From a virus, in IMG/VR virus record IMGVR_UViG_3300025674_009551, positions 1-32,884 of that record: a DNA stretch of 32,884 bases; one strand, written 5' to 3'. Below the pieces are notes generated by a model. That model was given only the letters and a program-made list of their open reading frames with translations. It did no database searches and was not told where the DNA came from. Shown here piece after piece: positions 17,007 to 24,548 of the stretch. Every line of letters begins with the position of its first letter. Positions within the stretch are counted from its first letter, which is position 1. The position numbers and the translations under genes are program-made.

Positions 17007-17688
17007 TAATATCCCTTAAGTCAAAAAAGCTTCCACTTTTTTGATCTGCAAGCATGTCTAAATTTTTAATTATTTTATCAGCAATTTCTTTTGATGATGG
17101 ATTTTTTCCGTATAAATCTTTAAATTTTTTAATTGAAGAAAATTTCGCTGTAGGGTTTTTGACAATTTGATCTTGCATTTTTGTTTGAATTATACCAGGT
17201 GCTAAACTTAAAAAATTTATATTTGTATTTTCTATAGCGTAGCATCTAATAAGTTGATTTAAAGCTGCCTTAGATAAACAATAAGAAAGCCAGCCGTCAT
17301 ATGCTTTAATAGAAGCACCTGATGATATCGCAATAATATTCTTAACTTCGATTTCAGAATTTAAAAAAATATCAATAATCAGTTTGTTTGCAAATAAATT
17401 GACTTGTAAAGCTTCTTGAAGATTTTTATTTTTTATCTTCGTAGCTTTTTCAATATCTCCTAAAATTCCTGCATTTAAAAATAAATAGTCTATAGGTTTA
17501 TCAAAATTATCAACAACTATTTGATTAAAAGTATTTTTAATATTTTCATCTGAATTGAAGTCACAAATATAATTGGTTTCTTTAGATTTGGATCTACTAA
17601 TACCTATTGTTTCATGGCCTAATTCTAGAAATTGATTTACTAGTGACTTTCCTAAGCCGGAGCTAGTTCCTGTTATTATTACTTTCAT
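16999..17688 (-). CDS. Short-chain dehydrogenase/reductase (SDR)
   Basis: A 229-residue classical SDR that uses NAD(P)H for reversible oxidation or reduction of a hydroxyl or keto group. Residues 7-14, TGTSSGLG, form the coenzyme loop. NAG at 72-74, S122/S123, and the catalytic Y136-x3-K140 (YCLSK) are all intact. An APGIIQT block follows near residue 188. The start ATG at 17688 overlaps the aldolase stop as ATGA, so the two are tightly coupled. It probably acts on the product of the neighbouring aldolase-like enzyme or on a nucleotide-linked sugar. The substrate cannot be told from the sequence. Confidence 0.85.
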   Translation of the reverse strand: MKVIITGTSSGLGKSLVNQFLELGHETIGISRSKSKETNYICDFNSDENIKNTFNQIVVDNFDKPIDYLFLNAGILGDIEKATKIKNKNLQEALQVNLFANKLIIDIFLNSEIEVKNIIAISSGASIKAYDGWLSYCLSKAALNQLIRCYAIENTNINFLSLAPGIIQTKMQDQIVKNPTAKFSSIKKFKDLYGKNPSSKEIADKIIKNLDMLADQKSGSFFDLRDIND

Positions 17689-18626
17689 TTTTGTATTATC
17701 TTTTCCATATTAAAAACATCTTTATCTATGCCTTTTATGTTCTTGCAAATTTCATCAAATAATTCAATTGTAATTTTATTTTTTTCTGCATGGTATGCAT
17801 AATAATCAGAAATACTATGCTTAGCAGTAATTACTCCATAAGGACTTTCTCTCATGGTAAATTTTTTCTCATTGCGAGCAATAAAACTCATTAAATTGAT
17901 TAATTCTTTATCTTCAATAACATTTTCTAATCTTAGATTTCCAACGCCTTTTCCCATTCCTCTTGTAGATGCATCGAAGCCTGTGAAACCAATACTCTTA
18001 AGCATTTTAAAATTACTATAAGCTTTCCCTCTATGGTCATGCAAGTGCATGCCCACCTTTATATTTCTTTCTCTTAAAACACTAACTGCATCTTTAAATC
18101 TTTTGCCGTCTAGTTCGAAATCAAGCGCACCGTGTGTATCTGCAAAGTAAACATAGTCTAGACTATAATTTTTTACTTTTTCTGCAACAAAATCTATTTC
18201 TGCTTTGCTATAATTTGAAATATTAAAAACATTAAGACTTACTTTTAAGCCTGTCTTATCTTTTAATCGTTGAATAAAAGGCAATGCATCATCAATATCA
18301 TTTTTTCTACTGCAAACTCTTATCATTCCAACAACATTTTGATTTTTATCTGGATATTCATTTAAATCTTTTTGACAATAATGATAATCTATCATTACAG
18401 CTACTTTCTTTTTTGGATTATCTCCAATGATTTCTACTAATTTTTCCATATTAAGATTATAAAATCTATTTTGACTCTTTGCTGTTTGCTTCCAATAACC
18501 CATTTCAACATAAGTTACGCTGCTGATGGAAGAAATTAGGTTGTAATATTCTCTTGCAACTTCTACTGGCCAGTCAAAATTAACGGCATGGCCGCCGTCT
18601 CTAAGGGTGACGTCAATCAATTCCAT
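17685..18626 (-). CDS. HMGL/DRE-TIM-type aldolase-like enzyme
   Basis: A 313-residue TIM-barrel protein of the DRE-TIM metallolyase family (HMG-CoA lyase, isopropylmalate synthase, 4-hydroxy-2-oxovalerate aldolase). The signature VTLRDGG is at residues 6-12. YFADTHG lies near 162, the metal-binding HLHDH at 194-198, and FDASTRGMGKGVGN near 217. These enzymes join or cleave carbon-carbon bonds next to a carboxylate or keto acid. The fold is certain, the substrate is not. Beside a CMP-sugar synthetase it may make or trim a keto-acid sugar. The frame reaches TTG 18632, but ATG 18626 has an excellent GAGGAG site 6 bases upstream, so it is the start. It overlaps the synthetase gene by 14 bases. 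Confidence 0.8.
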   Translation of the reverse strand: MELIDVTLRDGGHAVNFDWPVEVAREYYNLISSISSVTYVEMGYWKQTAKSQNRFYNLNMEKLVEIIGDNPKKKVAVMIDYHYCQKDLNEYPDKNQNVVGMIRVCSRKNDIDDALPFIQRLKDKTGLKVSLNVFNISNYSKAEIDFVAEKVKNYSLDYVYFADTHGALDFELDGKRFKDAVSVLRERNIKVGMHLHDHRGKAYSNFKMLKSIGFTGFDASTRGMGKGVGNLRLENVIEDKELINLMSFIARNEKKFTMRESPYGVITAKHSISDYYAYHAEKNKITIELFDEICKNIKGIDKDVFNMEKIIQK

Positions 18627-19308
18627 TTGCAACTCCTCTATAAACTATTTTTGCAAAATTTAAATCTTGTAAAGTATCAATTTCTATACCTTCGATATTG
18701 TCAATCTCATAAAGAAAGTTATTTTCTCCAAACCTATTCATGTTTTTCATAAATGTTTTCTTTGTGAATATAAAAAATGCACCATTTGAAAAACAAATCT
18801 TATCTAAGTCTTGTGTCCGCTGAACAACATTTGGATTAAAATTTATTGGGTTATCAAAAGATTTTAACCAGGCAAAGTCTTGTTTTGATGTAACAGAATG
18901 GACTGTGTCAAAACCTTCTTCTAAGATCTTAGCTGCACTGAAAATTGTTTTTGGTTTTAAAAAGGGTGAGGTTACATGTGTCAAGACAATTACCTCATTA
19001 TCATCATCTACAAAATTAGATAGAAAATTTTCAACCATTAGAAGTGCCGGGCTTAGACTATTATTTGGGTCATTCTCCATATCTATAAATTTTTTGTCTC
19101 TAAGATAAGCTGTTACACCAGACAGTTTTTCATCGCTATTGCACTCATCTATAACTTCTTGACTATCAGTATCTATAAAAATGTCAACATTAGAAAAGGC
19201 ATTGACTTCGTAGATTAAATGTTTCCATAGAGGCAATCCTCCAATCATCTTAAAATTCTTTCTTGGTACTCGAGATGAATCATTTTTAATATATGTAAAT
19301 ATTTTCAT
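18613..19308 (-). CDS. CMP-sugar synthetase (acylneuraminate cytidylyltransferase-like)
   Basis: A 231-residue GT-A-fold nucleotidyltransferase similar to NeuA/KdsB. These enzymes use CTP to activate sialic acid, Kdo or related keto-acid sugars. The N-terminal signature is IKNDSSRVPRKNFK followed by GGLPLW, with the usual Arg-x-Pro-x-Lys-Asn element at residues 13-18. FIDTDSQEVID follows at about 44, and LTHVTSPFLKP near residue 107 matches the conserved Thr-Ser-Pro block. The C-terminus contains EGIEIDTLQDLNFA, typical of the family end. It starts at ATG 19308, three bases after the YjbQ-like gene stop. The sugar substrate is unknown; no NeuB- or KdsA-type synthase is in the window. Confidence 0.85.
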   Translation of the reverse strand: MKIFTYIKNDSSRVPRKNFKMIGGLPLWKHLIYEVNAFSNVDIFIDTDSQEVIDECNSDEKLSGVTAYLRDKKFIDMENDPNNSLSPALLMVENFLSNFVDDDNEVIVLTHVTSPFLKPKTIFSAAKILEEGFDTVHSVTSKQDFAWLKSFDNPINFNPNVVQRTQDLDKICFSNGAFFIFTKKTFMKNMNRFGENNFLYEIDNIEGIEIDTLQDLNFAKIVYRGVANGID

Positions 19309-19311
19309 AAC

Positions 19312-19767
19312 TCACCCATTTAAAAATGTTAAAGATATTTCTCTATCTCTATTTGGATCAAGCTCAATAACAAAAACACTCTGCCATTTCCCAAGAATAG
19401 GTTTTCCGTCAATAACAGGAATTGATTCAGAAGTATTAAAGAATAAACTTCTAATATGACTATGACCATTAATGGGTTCGTCAATCGGGCAATCATTTCT
19501 AAGAGAAATTAAGTCATGAAGATATTTAATATTTTTATGATCCCCTTCAGGCTCTTTCCATTTTGGTGCCATTTTATCTAGAAAAAATCTTACATCAGCC
19601 TTATGCAATAACTCGTCCTCTAGAATTTTAATACAACATGTTGTATGCTTTGAAAATATGTTAACTAAACCATTTTTGTTTTCTTGAGAAGAACAAAAAT
19701 TAATAACTTCTTTTGTTATGTTTGTAAATAATTTATCTGTTTTTATTTGTAGTATTTGTCTTTGCAT
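19312..19767 (-). CDS. YjbQ family protein (UPF0047)
   Basis: A 151-residue protein of the YjbQ/UPF0047 family, small trimeric beta proteins; some members show weak thiamine-phosphate synthase activity but the true role is unclear. The conserved blocks are FSKHTTCCIKILEDE at residues 38-52, the INGHSHIRSLFFNTSESIPV run at about 99-118, and LGKWQSVFVIELD at about 125-137. His, Trp and Glu residues of these blocks are present. The frame begins with TTG 19785, but a promoter at 19799-19827 would start transcription near 19792, too close for that start, so ATG 19767 is chosen. It is the first gene of the promoter-led cassette and lies just before the CMP-sugar synthetase, an unusual place for YjbQ. 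Confidence 0.85.
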   Translation of the reverse strand: MQRQILQIKTDKLFTNITKEVINFCSSQENKNGLVNIFSKHTTCCIKILEDELLHKADVRFFLDKMAPKWKEPEGDHKNIKYLHDLISLRNDCPIDEPINGHSHIRSLFFNTSESIPVIDGKPILGKWQSVFVIELDPNRDREISLTFLNG

Positions 19768-19798
19768 CTTTTCTTTATTTACCAATTGTTTAATTAAT

Positions 19799-19827
19799 AT
19801 TATAACAGCTTTTTAATTAAATTACAA
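19799..19827 (-). promoter_or_regulatory. Sigma-70-type promoter upstream of the YjbQ/CMP-sugar cassette
   Basis: On the minus strand, TTGTAA (-35, 4 of 6 consensus bases) is followed after 17 bases by TATAAT (-10) with an extended TG, read as TGTTATAAT at 19799-19807. The -35 box overlaps the stop codon of the GT29-like gene. It would give a transcript starting near 19792 and covering the YjbQ-to-HAD run. This is one of the best promoter matches in the window. Confidence 0.5.
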
Positions 19828-20574
19828 AGAAAAGTATTCTTTCTTATTAAAACTTTCCATTTCTAGTATTTTTTTCATATGAGTATCAGGAAAAATCAAT
19901 TCTTTATTTTGTAAGTACAAGTTTTTAATAAATTCCCACTGATTTTTCTGAATGTGTCTTTTGGAATTTAATGCATTTTCTTCGATTTGACTTATTGACA
20001 AGTTTTTTTCATAATTTTCTTTTAAGTTTTCTATTCCTTCGCGGTATTCTTCAATCCAGCCATCTAGTAAAAAGCTAAAACCATATAAAGACATTTTTTT
20101 AGGTTTCATTGAAAACATGTGAAATATGGCTACGATTCCAGTATTTGGTTTACACTTAATTTGACTAGATAGAAAATTGTAAAAATTATAATCCACCATT
20201 TGTAAGCTTAATAAATCATTAAGTTTTTCTACATTTTGAAGATTTACTAAATTTGAAAGCTGATTTCCGTTTGCCAAACCACTCATGCTTGAATTAGGTA
20301 AACAAAAAACATTTTCAACACCTGCTTTTTTCCATTTTTCAGGATTAATAAATCCAAATTTTGGGCCACTAGATCCAGCGGGATCTTCTAAAAGGTGATG
20401 ATATAAAACATTAGCTTTCTTTCCTACAATTTCTTGCATAGCAGGATTAATAATATCAATCCCTTTGTTGATTCTTACTACAATATCATGTGAATCTATT
20501 TCATTTCCAAATTTAAAATTTTTTAAATATTTTGCTGATCCTACTAGGGCAACAGTTTTATTTTTAATGTCCAT
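19822..20574 (-). CDS. GT29 (sialyltransferase)-like glycosyltransferase
   Basis: A 250-residue protein resembling family GT29, the CMP-sialic-acid-dependent sialyltransferases. The L-sialylmotif-like region is VALVGSAKYLKNF followed by EIDSHDIVVRIN, residues 8-35. The S-motif-like element is KPNTGIVAIFHMFSM near residues 142-156, with SLYGFSF after it. A distal His and Glu (RHIQKNQWEFI near 206) fit the third motifs. The usual donor is CMP-linked acidic sugar, matching the CMP-sugar synthetase two genes downstream. The frame opens at ATG 20598, but ATG 20574 has AGGA 6 bases upstream and clears the neighbour, so it is preferred. There is no membrane anchor, unlike eukaryotic members. Confidence 0.75.
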   Translation of the reverse strand: MDIKNKTVALVGSAKYLKNFKFGNEIDSHDIVVRINKGIDIINPAMQEIVGKKANVLYHHLLEDPAGSSGPKFGFINPEKWKKAGVENVFCLPNSSMSGLANGNQLSNLVNLQNVEKLNDLLSLQMVDYNFYNFLSSQIKCKPNTGIVAIFHMFSMKPKKMSLYGFSFLLDGWIEEYREGIENLKENYEKNLSISQIEENALNSKRHIQKNQWEFIKNLYLQNKELIFPDTHMKKILEMESFNKKEYFSL

Positions 20575-20588
20575 GTTTATTCCTGATA

Positions 20589-21356
20589 TTAATACCATAC
20601 AGCTTGAGATATTAAAATTTTTTCATATTCTTCAATATCAGCTAAGTTATACTTAAACTTTCCATGATGAACTTCACTATCATAATGCAAGTGATAAATT
20701 CTAGGAGACATATGTTGTTCTCCAAATTCATGCTTAAATCTATCTTGTTTTTCTCTATTTGCTTTGCTTCTAATATTGTATTCAAAAGGAAAATGATGAA
20801 TTCTAACGTCACTATTCCAGAGTGCTATTCTTAGACTCACTTGATCCCATCCATTAGTTTCCCTAAAGTATTTGTAAAAATACTCTCTCCACATATTGAG
20901 AAAATTACTTGTTGATGCTGAATCGTTAAAAGCCATAATACCACCATTGACTTCAGAAAATGAATAAGGTATCGCAGCGTATTCCGGAACTATATTAGAA
21001 TATTTTGTTCTCTTTCTTGCATAGTCATTTGTAACAGCTACATCAAATCTTTCTAAAACTTCAAACATATCTGTTATGTTTCTAACAACTATTGTGTCTG
21101 AATCCATGTACACAGTATGTCTAAAAGGCGTCTGGGATATGAAATCTACTTTTGCTCTAATGTGCCTGGGTTCTATTTTTGCATATACATCTACTAAACC
21201 ATCAAAATCAGAAGTTCTTTCTCTATCAGTGTAAAGAGCTACGGGCTCATTATTAAATTTCTTAAGTGTTTTTATAGACATTAAGGCTTCTTTTGTGAAA
21301 GATTCTCCGAAGGCTATGTAAAGAAAACCTCTATCAGCTAACTTTTGAACAGACAT
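20589..21356 (-). CDS. GT-A-fold (GT8-like) glycosyltransferase
   Basis: A 255-residue protein with a GT-A nucleotide-sugar transferase fold. The metal-binding DxD motif is DSD at residues 85-87 in HTVYMDSDTIV. An N-terminal strand, GFLYIAFGESFTKEAL, is followed by SIKTLKKFNNEPVALYTD, as in GT8-type and related nucleotide-diphospho-sugar transferases. FSEVNGGIMAF near residue 133 and NGWDQVSLRIAL near residue 167 match the acceptor-side blocks of the family. The C-terminus is rich in His (YHLHYDSEVHHGKF), which resembles the metal-binding tail of GT8 enzymes. It lies directly after a GT-B gene without a gap. Donor and acceptor are unknown. Confidence 0.75.
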   Translation of the reverse strand: MSVQKLADRGFLYIAFGESFTKEALMSIKTLKKFNNEPVALYTDRERTSDFDGLVDVYAKIEPRHIRAKVDFISQTPFRHTVYMDSDTIVVRNITDMFEVLERFDVAVTNDYARKRTKYSNIVPEYAAIPYSFSEVNGGIMAFNDSASTSNFLNMWREYFYKYFRETNGWDQVSLRIALWNSDVRIHHFPFEYNIRSKANREKQDRFKHEFGEQHMSPRIYHLHYDSEVHHGKFKYNLADIEEYEKILISQAVWY

Positions 21357-22358
21357 TTATTCCTCTCTTAATTTTTGTATTTTTTGTAATAATTTATTTG
21401 CGTGTATATGCGGATTGTAATGTTTTTCAAACATCTTTTTGTTACTTTCTGCAATTTCATTTCTTAAATTGTGATCAGAAATCTTTTTAAATTCTCTGAT
21501 GTAGCTTAGGTGATCGTGTGCACATATAGTATAATCAGTTTTAGACATAAGTTCAAAACTACTTGGACTTATATCATGTATAACAGGAATTCCTAATTGA
21601 TAAAAAACATAAGCTCTTCCAGCATTTGTCTTATTTTTCATTCTTAGAAAATAGTCTGTATCATAAAGACCAAAATCAACAGAAGTTATTTTTTGTATAT
21701 CTTTTGAAAATAGACGAATATCAATTACGTTAGGAACTAATCCTATGTCGCAAGATTGAACTATGTCTACAAAATTTTCATCGTAACTAAACATTTTTAT
21801 ATCTACATTAGGTCTTCCAGCTTTCCATTTAAATTCTTTATTTCCTGTGATTACTTTTATTTTTACTTTTTTAATATTTTTGTCAAAGAATTCTATTGCT
21901 TCTTTTAAAAAAGGTTCAAATTTAAACAAGTGAGGATAATGACCGTGAAAACAAAAATCTAAGGTGTCTTTCTCTTCATGTTTTTTAATTTTAATCGATT
22001 CAAACTTTCTTTCTATTAAAGGGTAGATAAAAACATTATCATAGTAGCTCATAGATATGTATTCTTCAGGAGAACCTACAATTACAAAATCAATTGAGTT
22101 GTTGAAGAAGTTACAAGGAATATTTATAGCTCCAATTGTAGCTTCTGGTAAATGTTTTTTAATTTCATCTGCAGACTCAAAAGCTGATTTGCATAGTATT
22201 ATGACATCTACATCTTTTTCTAATATTAATTCTTTTACACTTGTAAATATTTTTGAATCACATTTAATTTCATTTAAAGTTCTAGAAAGATCTCTTACCC
22301 AAATTCTATAAGATCCAGAATTTTCATTAGGACTGAATGTTAAAAAATTAATTTTCAT
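21357..22358 (-). CDS. GT-B-fold glycosyltransferase-like protein
   Basis: A 333-residue protein that looks like a GT-B glycosyltransferase. It opens with the Rossmann strand INFLTFSPNENSGSYRIWV. A long linker leads to a second domain beginning TLDFCFHGHYPHLFKFEPFL near residue 134. The donor-site region has NKTNAGRAYVFYQLGIPVIH near residue 243, with AGR-x4-YQLGIPV resembling the GT4-type nucleotide-sugar pocket, but the E-x7-E pattern is not clear. No narrower family can be assigned. The start ATG at 22358 overlaps the methyltransferase gene by 11 bases. The substrate is unknown. Confidence 0.65.
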   Translation of the reverse strand: MKINFLTFSPNENSGSYRIWVRDLSRTLNEIKCDSKIFTSVKELILEKDVDVIILCKSAFESADEIKKHLPEATIGAINIPCNFFNNSIDFVIVGSPEEYISMSYYDNVFIYPLIERKFESIKIKKHEEKDTLDFCFHGHYPHLFKFEPFLKEAIEFFDKNIKKVKIKVITGNKEFKWKAGRPNVDIKMFSYDENFVDIVQSCDIGLVPNVIDIRLFSKDIQKITSVDFGLYDTDYFLRMKNKTNAGRAYVFYQLGIPVIHDISPSSFELMSKTDYTICAHDHLSYIREFKKISDHNLRNEIAESNKKMFEKHYNPHIHANKLLQKIQKLREE

Positions 22359-23616
22359 TTACTTCAAATCTAACCTTTGTTAAAACTTGGTGACTTGGCT
22401 GGCCACTTGCAGTCAATCCCACATCCCATATTTTAAATCCGTTTGAAGAATTTATAAGCGTAGCTATATCTTTAAAACAGCCAAATCTTACATCAAAATC
22501 ATCAAATACCCAAATAGGCGCTTTGTCTTTAGTCTGTTTGTTGATTAAATTAACAACATCTGTTATGACTGTATTTTCATCGTGAAGCCCATCAATATAG
22601 AACATTTCAATATCTTGTATACTGCTGTCTTCACCTAATTCTTTACTAGTTGCTTGATAATAGATACATTCATTTTCGTATTCTGCAATGTGTGTATTAC
22701 TTCTAACATCTCTCGGGTCACAGCTATAAACTTTCCCTTTTATTTCTTTTGCATATTCTCCAAAACTAAAGAATTGCCAGCCCTCAGCTGTTCCTACTTC
22801 AAGAATGTTTTTTACATCATGCATTTCAGCAATTCTAGTAAGATAATAGGCTCTTTTTTTAAGACCTTCCAATATGACTAGTCTTTTTTCTTGATCAAGT
22901 ATGTTAGCAGTATCTAGCTTTTTAGTTTGTATAGGAAGATTAATGTCATTCCACAATCTTTCATATGCTTCTGGTAAATCTATTGAGCTTAAATTACCGT
23001 ATTTTTCAAAAAGATTAGAAAGAATAGCGTCTTTTCTAAACAAAAGTTCTACGTTCATTCCTGCAAAATTAGGTATACCGTTATCATTAATTTGTCTAAC
23101 TGATAAACAGTAACTTCTATCAAAAAGAGTGACAATGTCAAAAAGTGGATTATTTATTTCAAAAACTGTATATTCATCTTGATTTAGTCCTAACTGTATC
23201 TGTAAATAAAAAAGACCATCATTCTTTAAAACTCTTTCAATTTCTGAAATCATCTTTTTAGGATCTATTGAATGATCCATAATGTTTGTATAGACAAAAT
23301 CAAAAGATTCATCTTCAAAATCTAAGTTGTGAATGTCTCCCTTTAAAACATAGGGCTCGTGAGGAACTATGTCTATTCCTATTGCTTCTTCTACACCTAT
23401 TTCTTTGAGCGCAACGACTTCTTGTCCTGTTCTAGCACCCAAACAAAGACATTTTTTGTCAGGAGTTAGAAAGTTTTTCAGCTTACTAAATTCTTGTTTA
23501 AATCCGTTAATCTTTAATCCCCACTCTTCTCCTAACCATTTTTCTCTCCTAACAGGATCTAAGGTTTTTTCTTTTTGATGATTAATATAACTTTCATAAT
23601 CTTTGTATTCTTTCAT
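22348..23616 (-). CDS. Double-domain SAM methyltransferase (two MTase domains fused)
   Basis: A 422-residue protein with two class I methyltransferase domains. Domain 1 (about residues 45-165) has CLCLGARTGQEVVALKEIG as motif I, GIDIVPHEP after it, and FDFVYTNIMDHSIDPKKMI with VLKNDGLFYLQI as later motifs, like Methyltransf_11. Domain 2 (about 250-400) has ILEVGTAEGWQFFSFGEYA as motif I, VYSCDPRDVRS, and FYIDGLHDENTVITDV, like the Methyltransf_24 group. Both keep recognisable SAM loops. Such fusions could methylate two positions of one sugar, or one half may be structural. It follows the GT4 gene with an ATGA overlap and precedes a GT-B gene. Confidence 0.75.
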   Translation of the reverse strand: MKEYKDYESYINHQKEKTLDPVRREKWLGEEWGLKINGFKQEFSKLKNFLTPDKKCLCLGARTGQEVVALKEIGVEEAIGIDIVPHEPYVLKGDIHNLDFEDESFDFVYTNIMDHSIDPKKMISEIERVLKNDGLFYLQIQLGLNQDEYTVFEINNPLFDIVTLFDRSYCLSVRQINDNGIPNFAGMNVELLFRKDAILSNLFEKYGNLSSIDLPEAYERLWNDINLPIQTKKLDTANILDQEKRLVILEGLKKRAYYLTRIAEMHDVKNILEVGTAEGWQFFSFGEYAKEIKGKVYSCDPRDVRSNTHIAEYENECIYYQATSKELGEDSSIQDIEMFYIDGLHDENTVITDVVNLINKQTKDKAPIWVFDDFDVRFGCFKDIATLINSSNGFKIWDVGLTASGQPSHQVLTKVRFEVNEN

Positions 23617-24548
23617 AATAGACTCCTAAAAATTTCTTTATATTTGTTTAAGCATTTTTCTGAATTTTCTTTAGCATTATTTTCGCCAGCAAAAGAAATT
23701 TTTCTATTTAAAGTTATTTCTGGCGGATTGTATAACTCAGTAGGCGAAAAATCCCAAGGTAATCCTTTCTCCAAGACTACATCAAATCCTTCACCGATTT
23801 CTTGTGTCCCTCCGGAGTTAGAACAAACTATTTTACAACCGTGGGCATATGCATCCACAACAACATTCGGGCAATGATCAAGATAGGCTAAGTGAACAAA
23901 GGTTGAAGAAGCATCATAAAGCTGTTTAAGCGTGTGATAGTCTACATTGCCTAACATAATAATCTGTTTATCATCATAATGTTTTTCTGACATCAATTGC
24001 TGAATTTTGTTCTTTTCTTCTTCTGAATATCCGGATCCTGCAACAATAAAAACTGCTTTTTCTGGCGCATTCTTAAGAAAATATCTTACGTTTTCTACCA
24101 ATCTCTTGTGAGGTCGCCAAGAAGAAGCGCAAGACCATATTTCTCTATCACCTAATTGTCTTTTAAACGTTTGATCTTTTATTATTTCTCCAAAATAAGC
24201 GTTGTGGACGACATGACTATTTGGATGAGGACCAAACCAATGTTCAGTTAAGTTTTTATTAAATTCAGATTGAAATATTACAGCATCTGCATTCTCATAA
24301 GAAGCTTTTATTGGAGCATTTTGATTTTTATAATCTTGTTTAGAGTTAAAATAAATTCCATCTAGTCTTAAAACCATAGGTTTTTTCTTTTGGATAGTCT
24401 GTTGTATGAGACAAAACTCTATGTCTGCTTCTTCTTGACTAGTTACATATATTTCTTTTTCTTCTAAAAGTTTTAAAAAAAGACTTCTGGTAAACTTATT
24501 AGGGCCACTATTGGAGTTTGGATTAAAATTATGAGTAAATACATTCAT
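23613..24548 (-). CDS. GT4-like glycosyltransferase
   Basis: A 311-residue GT-B protein. The N-terminus, FTHNFNPNSNSGPNKFTRSL, is a GT4-type Gly-containing loop. IWSCASSWRPHKRLVENV near residue 137 and FIVAGSGYSEEEKNKI start the donor domain. The catalytic region reads YLDHCPNVVVDAYAHGCKIV, in which the usual two Glu are replaced by Asp in D-x7-D (about residues 224 and 232). This variation may affect activity. The frame opens at ATG 24575, but the ATG at 24548 overlaps the upstream stop as ATGA and fits better. It lies between a GT2 and a methyltransferase gene. Confidence 0.75.
   Translation of the reverse strand: MNVFTHNFNPNSNSGPNKFTRSLFLKLLEEKEIYVTSQEEADIEFCLIQQTIQKKKPMVLRLDGIYFNSKQDYKNQNAPIKASYENADAVIFQSEFNKNLTEHWFGPHPNSHVVHNAYFGEIIKDQTFKRQLGDREIWSCASSWRPHKRLVENVRYFLKNAPEKAVFIVAGSGYSEEEKNKIQQLMSEKHYDDKQIIMLGNVDYHTLKQLYDASSTFVHLAYLDHCPNVVVDAYAHGCKIVCSNSGGTQEIGEGFDVVLEKGLPWDFSPTELYNPPEITLNRKISFAGENNAKENSEKCLNKYKEIFRSLL

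Noticed and set aside
22121-22128. TATTTATA, an exact T4 late promoter element on the minus strand
   Set aside because: It lies inside a glycosyltransferase coding sequence with no gene start nearby, and the AT-rich sequence makes such matches likely by chance.
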